A stretch of DNA of 64,000 nt, taken from NCBI GenBank assembly GCA_030340625.1, contig JAOPHQ010002087.1, positions 1 through 64,000 on the forward strand, given 5' to 3'. Shown in pieces: positions 36,814 through 50,900 of the stretch (its first letter is position 1; each line of letters starts with the position of its first letter). The DNA is from Merluccius polli. Its lineage: Eukaryota; Chordata; Actinopteri; Gadiformes; Merlucciidae. The position numbers and the translations under genes were made by a program. Below the pieces are notes generated by a model. The model worked only from the letters and a program-made list of their open reading frames with translations. It ran no database searches and had not been told where the DNA came from.

Positions 36814-38911
36814 CCTTCTTAAAGCAATGACTTTGTGAAACACGCTGTTTGCAGCTGTCTGTGGACCTTGACAGCGGATCCAACAGCCAAGCCCCCCCAC
36901 AATGGTGTCTCTTTCCGTCTCCTCCTCCATCTCACCTTCATCTCCATCCCTCTTCTCATCCTCATTATCCTTCAGTCCTGCCATATCCCTCTTGATTAAC
37001 CCCCCCTCCCCCCCCCCCTGCATCGCTCTGACTAATCAGAGACATGTTGGAAGGTGATGAACAGCCCCACTCAACAGCAACAACAACAACACATGATATT
37101 TATATAGCGCTTTTCAAGACCTCAAAGTCGCTTTACACAATACACGATACACTAAGGGGCGGCGACAGGGAGACAGCAGACAGGCAGACAGACAGACAGA
37201 ACACAGCCACACACAAGGATGGATGGAGTGGGGGGGGGGGGATAGATGGGTCTTGAGGTGGGATTGGAAGACAGCAAGGGACTCTGAGAGTCTGATGTCT
37301 TGAGGCAGTTCATACTATCTGAGCACTAGCAAACTAGCGCCTCTCCAGTTGAGGTGTTAAAGACATGAAGTGAAGCTGACAGATGCTGTCAACAGACACA
37401 GCAGGCACATCCAAGATGGAGGCAGCCAGTGGGTGATGCACTCTGCTTCATTTGTTCTTTCTTCCTTATCGATTCCTTTTTTTATCTTATGTCCCCCATC
37501 AGCTTGAATCCAACCAGGCTGCGATCATGCGCGAGCACACACAGAGACATGTTGCAATGCAATTTCCTTCCTTGTTCTTCAAAGTGTTGTAAAGGTCTTT
37601 TCTGCATTTCTCCTTCCTCCACCATTGTGAGGTCTCTTCTCACAAAATGGCCACTAGGCCCTGTTGAATATTCTGGATGCAGTTGCCACTAAGACTGTCA
37701 AGTGTCAACGCCAACCTCAAACGCTGTTTGGCAAAACAAATGGCTCCAATTAAACCCTTCGCTGTCGATGTGCTTCCTTTAGTGCTTCATAATGTCGTCC
37801 ATGTAAGCTCTGAGCGGAGGGAGGCGCAGACCAGAGTCAACCACTACCCATTTGGGGGCTCGGATAATGACCTCCATTGCCATCGTGAATGCCAGGGGTC
37901 AGATAGTGTATCAGGCCATGATGCCTACTTCCAGGCACTGCCAAGAGGTGGTAAACTTAGAGGTGGTAAAGCAGAACTGCAGGTCCTGGAAGTAGGATTT
38001 AACCAGAGCTGTGATAGTGTCCGGTGGACGTGGAAGAAGGAGAAGGAGGAGGAGGAGGAGGAGGAGGAGGAGGAGAAGAAGGCAGACCACAAGAGTTTAT
38101 GGGACACTGAACCAAAGGCGTTGGTGAGGTCCAGAAAGACTACATGGAGGTCCCTTTTCTCCACCTTAGCCGTTTGTATCTGGTGCCAGATCATGCTGGA
38201 AGGACCAGGAGGACCCTGATATTCCTGTACAGATGTATCCATGTTCTTATTTTTTGCAGATGCTCGGCCACCTGCGCAATTATACTGAAATATAAACAAA
38301 ACAATGAAATAAACAGATGGAAATGGCCCCAGTCATTTGGCTTCATGTGTGTGTACTTCAGGGCCAAAAGATTTCCCTGTTTTTTTACACTTTATTGCAA
38401 AGACGGCGATGGCAAAAATGATTGCTCTGGAATAATATGGGAGAAGCGCAAGATAAATGCAAGGGGGATATTTTCCCGCTTGTTGAGATCCTGGTTACAT
38501 GATTAAATCCATAGGAATCCTCTCCAGAAACAGTGATTTTAAAATAATTGCTGTTCCATCGACATCATCGCTGTACATCACCAACTCCATCTGTCCGCTC
38601 TGTCGCAACCTACAGACACACATTTTCTAACTGTCTTTCTCTTTTTTTCATGTCGATCGTTTTTCAATTAAATAATCATATGAAAAGAATGTATTAATTA
38701 TTTTGGACAACCGGAAGGTCTTTCAATAGGCCGTGCCTCATTATCAGGTCCATGAGTCGCTAATCAATATTAGCCCAGCTCCTTTTACTCTCCTGGAACC
38801 TCGCATGTCAATAATACAGCAAGAGATTGAAAAGCCAGGGCCAGCCTATTAGTGAGGAGAGAGGGAGAGAGAGAGATAGAAATTGAGAGGGGAAGAGAGA
38901 GAGGGAGGGAA

Positions 38912-38944
<33 letters not shown>

Positions 38945-41900
38945 TAGAGACAAGGAGAGAAGTACGTATGCACCTAAATAATGGAACACTGTACCAAAAA
39001 GTGTTAGGGAGTTGGGCTCAGTGGACATTTTTAAATGAGGACGGAAAACATACCTTTTTAATCCATCTTATAATTAGCAACACGCTTTTTATTATCTTGT
39101 AACCCGGCCAAAAGGTTCTTGGTTCTAACCCCTTAATGGCTGCAGTCCAACCATCTCTATCTAAAATTCATTGTACGTAGCTTTGGATATAATAGGCTCT
39201 GTGCACAACTCGCGTGACGTACTTCCGTTTTCCCCGGTTGTCGGCAGAAGAGTTTCCGGTTTTCTTCCTGCTTCACTACAACAGCGGTGAATATGAACAG
39301 AGAATGTCTAATAAGGAGAGAAGTTCCACTCTCGGTTTACTTCCTGGTTCTGAACTGTTGCAGTTCCCCTCTGGTTCCATGTGAGGGCGCTCACATGGTG
39401 AGTGCAGAATGAATGGCGGTCTATGGAGCGATACCCCTCAAACTCCACTTTTCTCAGGATATAATTTTTTGTCTAGTAATTTGAATGTTGCTTTCGAAAG
39501 GGGATGCAAAGAAATTACACATTGCTGGGTGTTAGATTTTTTAGAGTCACTTATTTGCTTTAAAAAAGTATTTTAAAATGTCAATGACGTCATACTCATC
39601 TTACGACCAGAGATACTGCTTTACGGCAAGCCTCTCCCTTTCCCTCAAGGCATCGATAACACAGCAGTACAAACATAACGATACGCAGATAAAAGTGCCA
39701 GCAACCAAAAGAAGTTGCTGTGTTAAAAAAAAAAAGAACTTGGGCGAAATTGTCCACCATAACGTTCTTGTCCCGCTTCGGATGCCAAGATGCCATCAAG
39801 CAGATCTCTGGTCGTAATCAGTCCTTCACTGACCAATCAGCGTTCATTAGCAGAATGCTAGCGTGTTATGGGCAACAACAACTCGTCCTGTAAGAAATCG
39901 AAAGGACATAAGTACTCGTTCATTCAACTTTAGATCTATAACCTATGTTGAACTTGTAAGAACTACAATCAAATCGGAGTTTTTTCAATGAGAATCAGGT
40001 GAAAGAGACACATTTAGCCGTGTAGCTCCATCTGCTCCCATTCATTCTGCACTCACAGGCGATCGCCCCCAGTGGAGCTCTGGTGGAACTGCAACCACAA
40101 TTCGGTACAATGGGACTTAATAGGGAGTGGACAGGCTCTCCGTAGACGGGCTCTGATATGAATCAAAACGAACAAATGAGAGCTGTAACTGTACGAAAGA
40201 AGAAAAACAATAACATGAGGGATGGATATAAGTTGCAGAAGGTTGTAGGGGGCTCAAATGAGCATTGTTGTGTGCCACTGTGTACTGGATCGAGTCGGTA
40301 TAACACCGAACTCAGCTTCCACCGGTTTCCTAAACATACTGGCCACCGTACACAGTGGCTTCACAAGATCCGCAGAACCGGGTTTACCATTACTCCGCAT
40401 ACAAAGGTCTGCAGCCGTCATTTCACCAAGGACCAGATCCGCACCACTGCAAAAGGAAGACGGTTTTTAACTGCCAACGCCATACCAACCTTGTTCGGGT
40501 GGAACGCTTACAGCAACAAGACGCGGGCCGCTGTTTGGGAGCGCCGCACTCGTCCGACATCGAGACCGGAACCTGGCCCGGCGGAGACCGAGGAGGAGAT
40601 TGTGGATATGGTCCCGATGGCCATAGACCACGATTGCGTGGTCTATGGATTTATGATCTATGATCTATGGTCTATATCTATGATCTATGGTCTATATCTA
40701 TGATCTATGGTCTATATCTATGATCTATGGTCTATATCTATGATCTATGGTCTATATCTATGATCTATGGTCTATATACATTTCTAATGAAATGTAATGT
40801 AAATGTTTATTTACTGGTATAAATTTATGATGCAACATTGAATGTAGTGAGTTGATTTTTGGGTCCATTGAATGAGAAGTAGACTCAGCAGACATCCGGG
40901 CAGTATCAACAATACATTTATTCATATTCTGGTTACCTAACATTACCTTCGCCGATCTATACACACTTGAATTACACAAATAACATAGTATGCAAAAAAC
41001 ACCAAAAGGTTCAAATATTGGCCACAAAGTGACAGTGAAAAACTGTGTGCTTCTCACCAGTAAGTAGCACACCTGCTGAGTGATTATGACATCATAAACT
41101 AGCATCTGTCATGAGTGAATAACTGCTGAAAACATGCAGTATTTTGTTCACATATGAAGTACATTACTTTGCACAAAATAGCATTCAAAACAGAAAATGT
41201 AACTTTGACAGACCTATGGTCTATATACATTAGAAATGTATATAGACCATAGATCATAGATATAGACCATAGATCATAGATATAGACAATAGATCATAGA
41301 TATAGACCATAGATCATAGATATAGACCATAGATCATAGATATAGATCATAGATATAGACCATAGATCATAGATCATAAATCCATAGACCACGTAATCGT
41401 GGTCTATGGGCATCGGGACCATATCCACAATCTCCTCCCTCGGTCTCCGCCGGGCCAGGTTCCGGACTCGATGTCGGACGAGTGCGGCGCTCCCAAACAG
41501 CGGCCCGCGTCTTGTTGCTGTAAGCGTTCCACTCGAACAAGGTTGGTATGGCGTTGGCAGTTAAAAACCGTCTTCCTTTTGCAGTGGTGCGGATCTGGTC
41601 CTTGGTGAAATGACGGCTGCAGACCTTTGTATGCGGAGTAATGGTAAACCCGGTTCTGCGGATCTTGTGAAGCCACTGTGTACGGTGGCCAGTATGTTTA
41701 GGAAACCGGTGGAAGCTGAGTTCGGTGTTATACCGACTCGATCCAGTACACAGTGGCACACAACAATGCTCATTTGAGCCCCCTACAACCTTCTGCAACT
41801 TATATCCATCCCTCATGTTATTGTTTTTCTTCTTTCGTACAGTTACAGCTCTCATTTGTTCGTTTTGATTCATATTCACCGCTGTTGTAGTGAAGCAGGA

Positions 41901-44900
41901 AGAAAACCGGAAACTCTTCTGCCGACAACCGGGGAAAACGGAAGTACGTCACGCGAGTTGTGCACAGAGCCTATTGGCTGCTGAATGACTAAATAGTACA
42001 TTTTAATGGAGGCATCGGTGGGGATAGTGAAGAGAGAAATTACACCACTCAGCACTGAAGTAGATACCCGACCTCTGACCTTTCAATACGTACAAATACT
42101 CACAGCAGACAGCGACAGAGTGTCGCTAATCCCAACGCTGATGCTCACACCTGCTACGGGCAAGCGGGAACAGGGTGATTTATATACGCCAACATTAGCA
42201 TGTCATTGACGTTGGAGAGGGATTAGATCTGCGTGTCTGGCTGACTCCCAGATGAAACAGTCTGTCTCTGATGGCGTTTGTCTCTGATGGTGGAGGACGG
42301 CGTCAGACGTGGCGCGTTGTTACGTGTGCACAGTTGCAGCTGGTTCATCTCATATTCCCGCGGCAACATTTACAAATGTCCAACGCAACACAGATGAGTA
42401 AACACATGAATTGTGGGGCGTTGGGTGGTGAGGATGGAGAGGACAATGGGGTCGAAGCCCACAGAGATGCATAATATCTCCATTAGAGGAATGTCCTCAC
42501 CGTCTAACCCCAGTTTCAGTGGAGCCCTGGTGTGATTGCACCAGGAATGCCTGTATTTTGCCAGGAAATTACACTTATCTTTAAAGATACTTTACATCTT
42601 AAATTCGGATTTAATTGTGCAAATCCAAAATAGACAAAAATATTGAATATGGCTCTGCCAGACTCCTGGTCTAACCCCACAGACAACCAGCTAAAAGGGT
42701 TCCAGACTCCTGGTCTAACCCCACAGACAACCAGCTAAACGGGTTCCAGACCCCTGGTCTAACCCCACAGACAACCAGCTAAAAGGGTTCAGGACCCCTG
42801 GTCTAACCCCACAGACAACCAGCTAAAAGGGTTCCAGACTCCTGGTCTAACCCCACAGACAACCAGCTAAACAGGTTCCAGACCCCTGGTCTAACCCCAC
42901 AAACAACCAGCTAAAAGGGTTCAGGACCCCTGGTCTAACCCCACAGACAACCAGCTAAAAGGGTCCAGACCCCTGGTCTAACCCCACAGACAACCAGCCC
43001 TCCCCGGTACAGGAGTGTGTTCTCTGTCTAACATCTGACCTCCCTCCTGTTTGTTTTGTCCCCCCTACGTTACTGGCGGTGACCAAAGATCTAACGCTAG
43101 AGACAGCCGCCTCACCATGCTACTACACTATGCGCTTTTTCTGCTGTTGCTTTGTTGGTATTTCCCCCGTTGCTTTGTGGGTATTTCCCCCGCTGCGGTG
43201 GCGCCAGATAACCTTGGTGGAGCGGCAGGGAAGGGTTTATCTCTCCGGATAGCGTGGAACTGACGTTGGTTCTCCGTCAGTGGCATCTTTACTTTCTGGG
43301 ATGCTGGTGGTACACATGGGGGCCGACAGGCGTGAAACTCCTCTCTCTCGCCTCGCCTCGCTCTATTCTCTCTCTCTCTCTTTATTCTCTCGCTCTCGCT
43401 CGTCTTTCTGTAATCTCTCTCTCCTCTCGCTCCCTCATCTTGTCATTCGAAACCGCTCACCCTGAGTCCACAACACCGCATGAGTGTTGCATCAGTGATT
43501 CCTGCTGATAGACAGCGCATTCAACACTCTCTCCGACCCCCTGTCCTCCTACCTCTAATACAGCAGAGAGGCTTGCGTGTAGACATAAAAGCTGTGCATG
43601 CATTTATTCCTTATTATTAGCTTTTCAATATGCGCAAGCAGGAACCTGTGAACCACAGCAAATTGGCATCTGCATGATTCCCTATAGGTGCCGATGAGCA
43701 GGAGGAATGTCTGATGTAAGGTGTATTCTAGAGATACGCTGATATTGTACAGCTTAATGCTAGCATTTTAGACCTCTACTATAGGGTTTCCACACTTAGA
43801 CAAGTAGATTTGATTTGATTAAGGTCCAAACTGGAAACTTTTAACCGGTTTGTGTTCATGTGGACAAATCGGCCGTGTGCACTGATTTCACAGTTCACTG
43901 GTTCACTGTACTGTCTGGAAACAATCAACAAGTTGACTAAAACAGGAGTGACCAGGGCCAATCTGTGGATGGACTTTCTTGGGGAAAACACAACATGCTC
44001 TCTACAGCAGGGGATCTAAAAAACCTTTCATCTCACGACCCAAAAGAGAATTTCAGACAATTTCAAAGACAATTTCCGTGCTGGGTCCCGATCCATAGTT
44101 TAAGAACAGGATTACAGGATTTTCGAATGACCTTCGACTGTGTTTCACTCAACTTAAACTAACGGAAGTAGCGGCAGCGGTGGAGTGAGGCTGGAGCTCC
44201 AGAAAGGCAGGGGTCAGACAGATCAATAACAGGACTGCTGCTGGTTATAAATAGGAGGCAGGTCTATACAGGGTGTTTTGATGCGATGATAAAGAGACAC
44301 ATGTGCACAGGTTAATCTTCTCCTCTCTCTCTTGCCTCCCCCCCCTCTCTCGTCACAATTACAAACACAAAAAAGGAAAGGCAGCATGTGCAAACACATT
44401 ACAAACCATTAGAGGAAGCACACATTCGGACCCAAGTGGAGTACAGAAAAACACACGTGAATGACTCGCACATGCTTCACTTGATTGCCAGCTGAATGTC
44501 ACAAGCGGTGGTCTTAAATGTTATTCCTACTGAATCAACAGCTCCCAGAGAGGGACTGCGTGATAGCTGTACAATAATTAATTTAATTATTTTGATTAAT
44601 ACAAACCTCTCTCAAATCTCTGCTTGATATTATTTGATGAGGTGAAAATCTGCATCTCAGTTGTCTTGCTTCCCCAAATTATCCCCATTATTTACATCTT
44701 CTTTGAAAGTTATTTGAAAGAACTACAAAGGCCCGGCTAGCCTGTTAGGATAGCAGATAGTGTAGTTCAGAATGATTTAGCTTCTACTGCTCTAGACTTG
44801 TTCTATATACCTTACAGGTAAATATATCTTACAGGTAAATACGCCTTACAGGTAAATATATCTTACAGGTAAATACGCCTTACAGGTAAATATATCTGAC

Positions 44901-47900
44901 AGGTAAATATGATTGACAGGTTATTATGACTGACAGGTGAATATGACTTACAGGTAAATATGACGAGCATGGCCCGCATGAACAGGTCCAGAGCGATCTT
45001 CAAGCGACGGCCGGAGACGCGGTCGACCATGGGCAGGATCAAGATCTCCGCCGGCACGTAAAACTGAAGGGCAAAGGTTATGAAGATCCCAAAACTGTAG
45101 AGGAGCTTCACAATCTGGTACATCCTGCAGCGAGACAGGGGGTGGGATAACAGCAAGACAACTTTAAGGATAGTCTCGTGGTTAGGGTGTTCGACTCCTA
45201 GCTGTAAGGTCCTGGCTTCGATCCCCAATGCCCACAGCCTACCTGGGAAATCCTTGAGCAAGATTCCCTAACCCCTACCTGCTCCTTAATGACATGTGGC
45301 TGTATTACCTTGTAAGTAACTTTGGATAAAAGAGACGGATAAATGACCAAGGGAGTGTCTTTGTACCAAGGGGGCTTGTCATTGTATTAAGGGGCGTGTC
45401 ATTGTACCAAGGGACGTGTCCTTGTCTGTTGTTTGTGTGGCTAACATGGGAAAACGTACAGATGTAACAGTAAGGTAGTGGGAGGTGAGAAGGAGTTTTC
45501 GAAGGAGACTGGGAGCCAGTGCTGGAAGGGGCCCCCTGCTGGGAGGAGGTTTCATGGTCGCTTTTCATCTCCTATATTAAGAGTCTTCACAAACTGTGCT
45601 TGAGTCTGAGTCTTTGGCTTGTGTTTATTGTACATCACAAGGCCTTGGCTTCGCTTGTGAAGAGATCCCAGTGGAAGCAGAACAATCATCTGGAAGAGGC
45701 TATGAGACATGAAGGAGACATTGATTGCCGCCTGTTGCTTTCCCCGCTTTTAAGAGATAAGTTGTTTTATCGTTCTTTTGCTTTGCTGGTTCACTGGCTA
45801 GCCAATCTATCCCTTCAATTAGCTGAGTCATCCCAGACACAAATGCATAGGAAAACACATGTGCACGTGCAAACACGCACACACAGACACACACACACAC
45901 GCATCGCATCCCTGCAGCATAAACAAGACCAACATGAAACGAGTGAATCCATTCCAAACTTTTAAGTTTTGCTAACTTTTTTTAATTTCTAAAAGGCATA
46001 TTGGTTTGCAGACGACGGATAAAAGCGGGAATGTTGCATGAAAATTCACTCCATCCACTGGGTTCAGGGCAGGGGAGGCGGTGTGATAAACTTACATAAA
46101 CTTGTGTCTCGAGCGGGAAAACACAAACAGTCAACTGTTAACTTTCCTTTTTCCCCTTTCTCTGGGCATCACCAGGCGGTAACAACAGGGCCCAAAGCGA
46201 CTTAATTATTATTCCATTATAGAGTTCTGTCACGCTAATTATATAAATGCATTAATCAAATGTCAATTTCCTGGGAGGAACACTTCCAAAATTGTACCCC
46301 ACAGCCGCAATACCTGATAATTATATTGAATGTTAGAACATTTCCCCAGCGAAATATCTTCATTTAAAAGCCATGGTGGTTCGTGAGGTTTATAGAGTCG
46401 GAGAGACAGTCCGCTTTTTTCCCGATCAACAACCAGCAATTTCGGCGCCAGCGCCTTGGGTTTTACCGCAGGTACATCGGCGCGGCGCTAGATCGAACGG
46501 TGTGTACTTGATGAACTCAACACCTCGACTGGAGGCTAAAGAAGGAGCTGAAATGCACAGTGTGAATCCACTTCATGTTGGAGGTTTAAAGCTGTGTGAA
46601 TGTGTCACACAGCGGGTGTAGGCTGGGGAATGGATTGACAACATTACCTTTGAATTCATCTCATGTTACACTAAACAAAAAAATATAAAGAAACATTAAT
46701 TTCTTGCAGTCACACAATTAAATGATGAACTAATTAATATAATGCTAATTCATTATTCTGAGTGCATAGTTTTGCTTATCGATATTGTCTTCATCTATAT
46801 TTAAATACAAGCATTAACAAACAACTTTTTTCCCTTTTTTTACTATTTGTGTCACTCAGATTAACCGATGGACACAAACAAATCAAAATAATGTCTCTTG
46901 TTTGTACTTATTTTCTTGTATTCTCATAATGTTTGTGACACCAAGTCTGTGCCGACAGACACACAGTTTCAACTAGCATGGCATTAACCTTTGCCAGGGT
47001 TAGGGCTTCAATTCCCACTGGAACCACTCATGCTAAAAATGTATGCATTCACGATACTGTAAGATGCTTTGAAAATAAAAACGTCCACTAAATGGCATTT
47101 GAAAAGATGTTCAAGGTAGCATGACACTACCTTGACACTACCTTACCTGACATTCACATGGTCATAGCATGACACTAGCGCTGCGTTAGCTGAAGGCTGG
47201 TAGCTTACCAGCAGTTGGGGAGGTTGAGGGTGATGCTGCCGGCGATCGTATCTCCGAAGCACATGTACCCCACTGTGCCCAGGGAGATGTAGAGGAAGGT
47301 AACCACGCCCATCCCAACATACAGCACCAGCCTGAAGCCCTCTGGTTTCTGCATCTTGTTCTCCAGAGGAAGGACCTGCGGGGGGGAAGTTAGCGTGTTG
47401 ACTAACGTGTCGGGCAACAGCAGCCATCGGTTCTTATTATACACCCACGGCGACAAGACAAAAAAACAGATGAGATGAGATAGCGACTTCTTAATCCCAG
47501 ATGGGAAAACAAAAACAGAAAACACTGACCCATTTTTGAAAATCCCTGTTCTGTAAAAAAAATGTATTGTTATCAATTCTAATTATCATCTCATCATCTG
47601 ATTTGCATGAACGTCCGTAATCGGTGCTATTTACCACGCCGATGCCCTCGAAGGCGAAGATGGCCATGCCGAAGAAGAGCGGGTAGTCCTTGGCTTTGCC
47701 GATCTTGGGCAGGTCTATGGGGAGCTGGATGTTCTGCAAACAGGGAGATCAGCACAGGTTGGTGTCAGCGTATCGGAGGTGGGAACCATCACTGGAGGGG
47801 GGCAGGATAGTTTAGTGGTCAGGGGACTGGGTTCAAACCCCAAGGTCCACACTCTCTACCTGAAGGCGTCCTTGAACAGGATTCAACTCGCCTCTACCTG

Positions 47901-50900
47901 CCCTCCACACCGCCATGCATCTGAATTCAGTGTAAGTCGCTTGGGATGAAGTGTGGGATGAATGACTAAATAGTAAAGCAAATGTGTGTAACTGTGGGGG
48001 TAGCCAACGCCAACAGACTGGTGGTAGGCCTATATCAGCTTGCTGAGGGTCATTTGAGCAAGGCACTACAGTTAAGCCAAGAGAAGGAAAACCGAGTCTC
48101 GCCACAGGAATTAATTATAAATCGAGTATTATGTTGTTTTGCGAGGATTTGGGTGGGGGGGGTGTGGGGTGCTACTGTTATCTACTGTAGTGGAGACAAG
48201 TTGGAAAAAAAGCGAAGCAGCAACACTGGAAGTACAAAGTGCTGCGGCGGTGTGAACACCATGATAACCATTCGGGGAATCCCCCTTGAACGCGGACGGA
48301 CGCGCGCAGTTAACTTTTCCTCGAATTCCTTCCTGAGGTTGTTCATCAGAGGAGCTCTGAACGTGTCTCTTTATCTCTTTCCCACTGAGGGCCTGATGGC
48401 TTCGCGGCACGAGGATCTTGCTTTGGCTTTTCTGTTATCCTCTCTCTCTCTCTCCCCCTCTCTCCCTCTCGCTCTCTTTCTTTTTCTAAGAAAAGCTGTT
48501 CTCGGAGGGGAGTGCTCCCTGATGGATTATTTCTCCGGGTGGAAAACATGGAATCTATAGCGTCTCTGCCAGGAAGAGTTCTCCTCTCATCCATAACCGC
48601 CTGAAAGCCCATCAGCACGGACCCATCAGGACCTTCCAGCGAGAAAACACCACCAAACAAAATAAGCCAACACGATTGTGTGGTGTGTGTGTGTGTGTGA
48701 GTGTGTTTGCTTTTGTGTGAATGTGTGTGTGAGCTATACAAAACAATCAATAAACGGTTTGATTATTGCCTACACTTTGTTCCTGTCATCTTGTATGTTT
48801 TTCGTTTCCACAGCCAAGCAAACCTCAGGTAGAAGGAAAGTACCGTGGAATCCATGTTTAATATCGCTATTTTGCTATAAAATATTGCACATAGGTTTGG
48901 TCGGCCCTGGTAATGTGTCAGAAGTTAGGGCTGAAGCTCACGACCTTTGACCTGTGAACTCATACCCTACCAATGAGCTCAGCCCATTGGTAGATTTAAA
49001 TCAGTTCTCCACTGATTGGCCGCACCTCAGTCTCAGCCTCTTCATTACTGTTACTATTTACTATTAGGTTATTAGGTTGTGTTGTGTTGTATTGTGTGTA
49101 GTTGTGTTGTATTGTGTGTAGTTGTGTAGTATTGTGTGTAGTTGTGTAGCAGTGTGTGTGGTTGTGTAGTAGTGTGTGTAGTTGTGTAGTATTGTGTGTA
49201 GTTGTATTGCAGTGTGTGTAGTTGTGTCTAGTTGTGTTGTATTGTGTCTAGTTGTGTAGTAGTGTGTGTAGTTGTGTAGTATCGTGTGTAGTTGTATAGT
49301 ATTGTGTGTAGTTGTGTAGTATTGTGTGTAGTTGTGTAGTACTGTGTAGTTGTGTTGTACTGTGTAGTTTGTTGTATTGTGTGTAGTTGTGTTGTATTGT
49401 GTGTAGTTGTGTAGTAGTGTGTGTAGTTGTGTTGTATTGTGTGTAGTTGTGTTGTATTGTGTCTAGTTGTGTGTAGTTGTGTAGTAGTGTGTGTAGTTGT
49501 GTAGTATTGTGTGTAGTTGTGTAGTATTGTGTGTAGTTGTGTAGTACTGTGTGTAGTTGTGATGTATTGTGTCTAGTTGTGTGTAGTTGTGTAGTAGTGT
49601 GTGTAGTTGTGTAGTGTTGTGTGTAGTTGTGTAGTACTGTGTGTAGTTGTGTTGTATTGTGTCTAGTTGTGTTGTATTGTGTCTAGTTGTGTAGTATTGT
49701 GTGTAGTTGTGTAGTATTGTGTTACCATAAGGGAGTAGAAGTAGATGGGCATGAGGCTGTGTTGGGTAGGATTGTGTGTAGTTGTGTTGTATTGTGTGTA
49801 GTTGTGTAGTGGTGCAGTGGGGTGTTACCATAACAGAGTAGTAGTAGATGAGCACAAGGCTGTGTTGGGTAGGATTTTGTGTGTAGTTGCGTTGTGTTGC
49901 ATTGTGTGTCGTTGTGTGTAGTTGCGTTGTGTTGTATTGTGTGTAGTTGTGTAGTGTTGCAGTGGTGTGTTACCATAACGGAGTAGTAGTAGATGAGCAC
50001 CAGGCTGAAGCTCATCACCAGGTTAGCGAGGAGCGAGAGGGGAGCCAGGAACTTGAGGTTGGGCGTGAAGACGAGGAGGATGAAGGCGGGCAGGAAGAAC
50101 AGCATGTAGATGCGGGAGTCGAAGCTCTGCCCCCCCACCTCCGTCTGGTTGGTGTGGTTCACCTGGCAGTCCCAGGTGGTGGAGTTGGCTGCCTCCACCA
50201 CCTGTCAGAGAGGAGGAGGAGCAGGAGGAGGAGGGGAGGGAGGGGAGGGGAGGGAGGAGGAGGAGGGGCATGAAGAGGAAGATGAGGTGGGAGGAGGTAG
50301 GGGTGATGATAAAAGATGAGGAAGAGGAGGACGGAGGGAGAGGATGATGAAGGGGGGGAGGGAAGATGAGGGGAGGAGGAGGAGGATGAAGATTATTCAG
50401 AAGATGCTCAAAACCCATTCATCACGGTTTTGCCTGTGATTTGAAAATGTGTTAATTTCCTCTACAATTTCTGCTGCAGTCAGAACAGGAGGAAGTGATG
50501 TCACTGTGTATTGTTGAGCTCAGCTGGAGACAGGAGAAAGCAGATCTCTGATTGGTCACTAGGACAGAATGCTGTTGTCCGCTCTTGGGGGAACTCAGAA
50601 TGTGCACATTTGATAAAACTTTATACGTTTTTCATCATTTCAACCACATTGGTCTGAGTTCATCTTTCAACGTCTGTGGTCGTATGTTCCCAAACAATGT
50701 CCAAGTCTGAAAGACATCGTCTAATTAATAACTAAGATATATCCAATATATATCCCCACACGAACAGTCCACAAGATGTCCTGCTGTTTTTAAGAAATTG
50801 CCCCATTATTGAGGCAAATTGAAGCAAGTTAAAAGTCTAATGAGTTAGTTAGTTATTAGTTTTCAATAAAGGTACGGTTCCACCTCATTAAATACCAGCA

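Larger units (their letters stand above)
39191..41975. mobile_element. THAP-domain DNA element with long inverted repeats
   Basis: AATAGGCTCTGTGCACAACT at 39191 and onward (107 bp, including GACGTACTTCCGTTTTCCCC) matches the reverse complement of 41869-41975. With the nested MITE removed, the left arm continues through a THAP frame and a 20-bp tandem repeat to about 40790. The right arm mirrors this from about 41217. Each arm is about 740 bp and nearly identical over the THAP part. The centre (40791-41216) is unique. The element interrupts a LINE/SINE tail. The target duplication is not clear. THAP domains occur in P-element-type transposases, but no catalytic region is present. Confidence 0.85.

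Noticed and set aside
46373..46621. 82-codon frame in slc36a1 intron 9
   Set aside because: No recognisable domain, splice support or codon bias.
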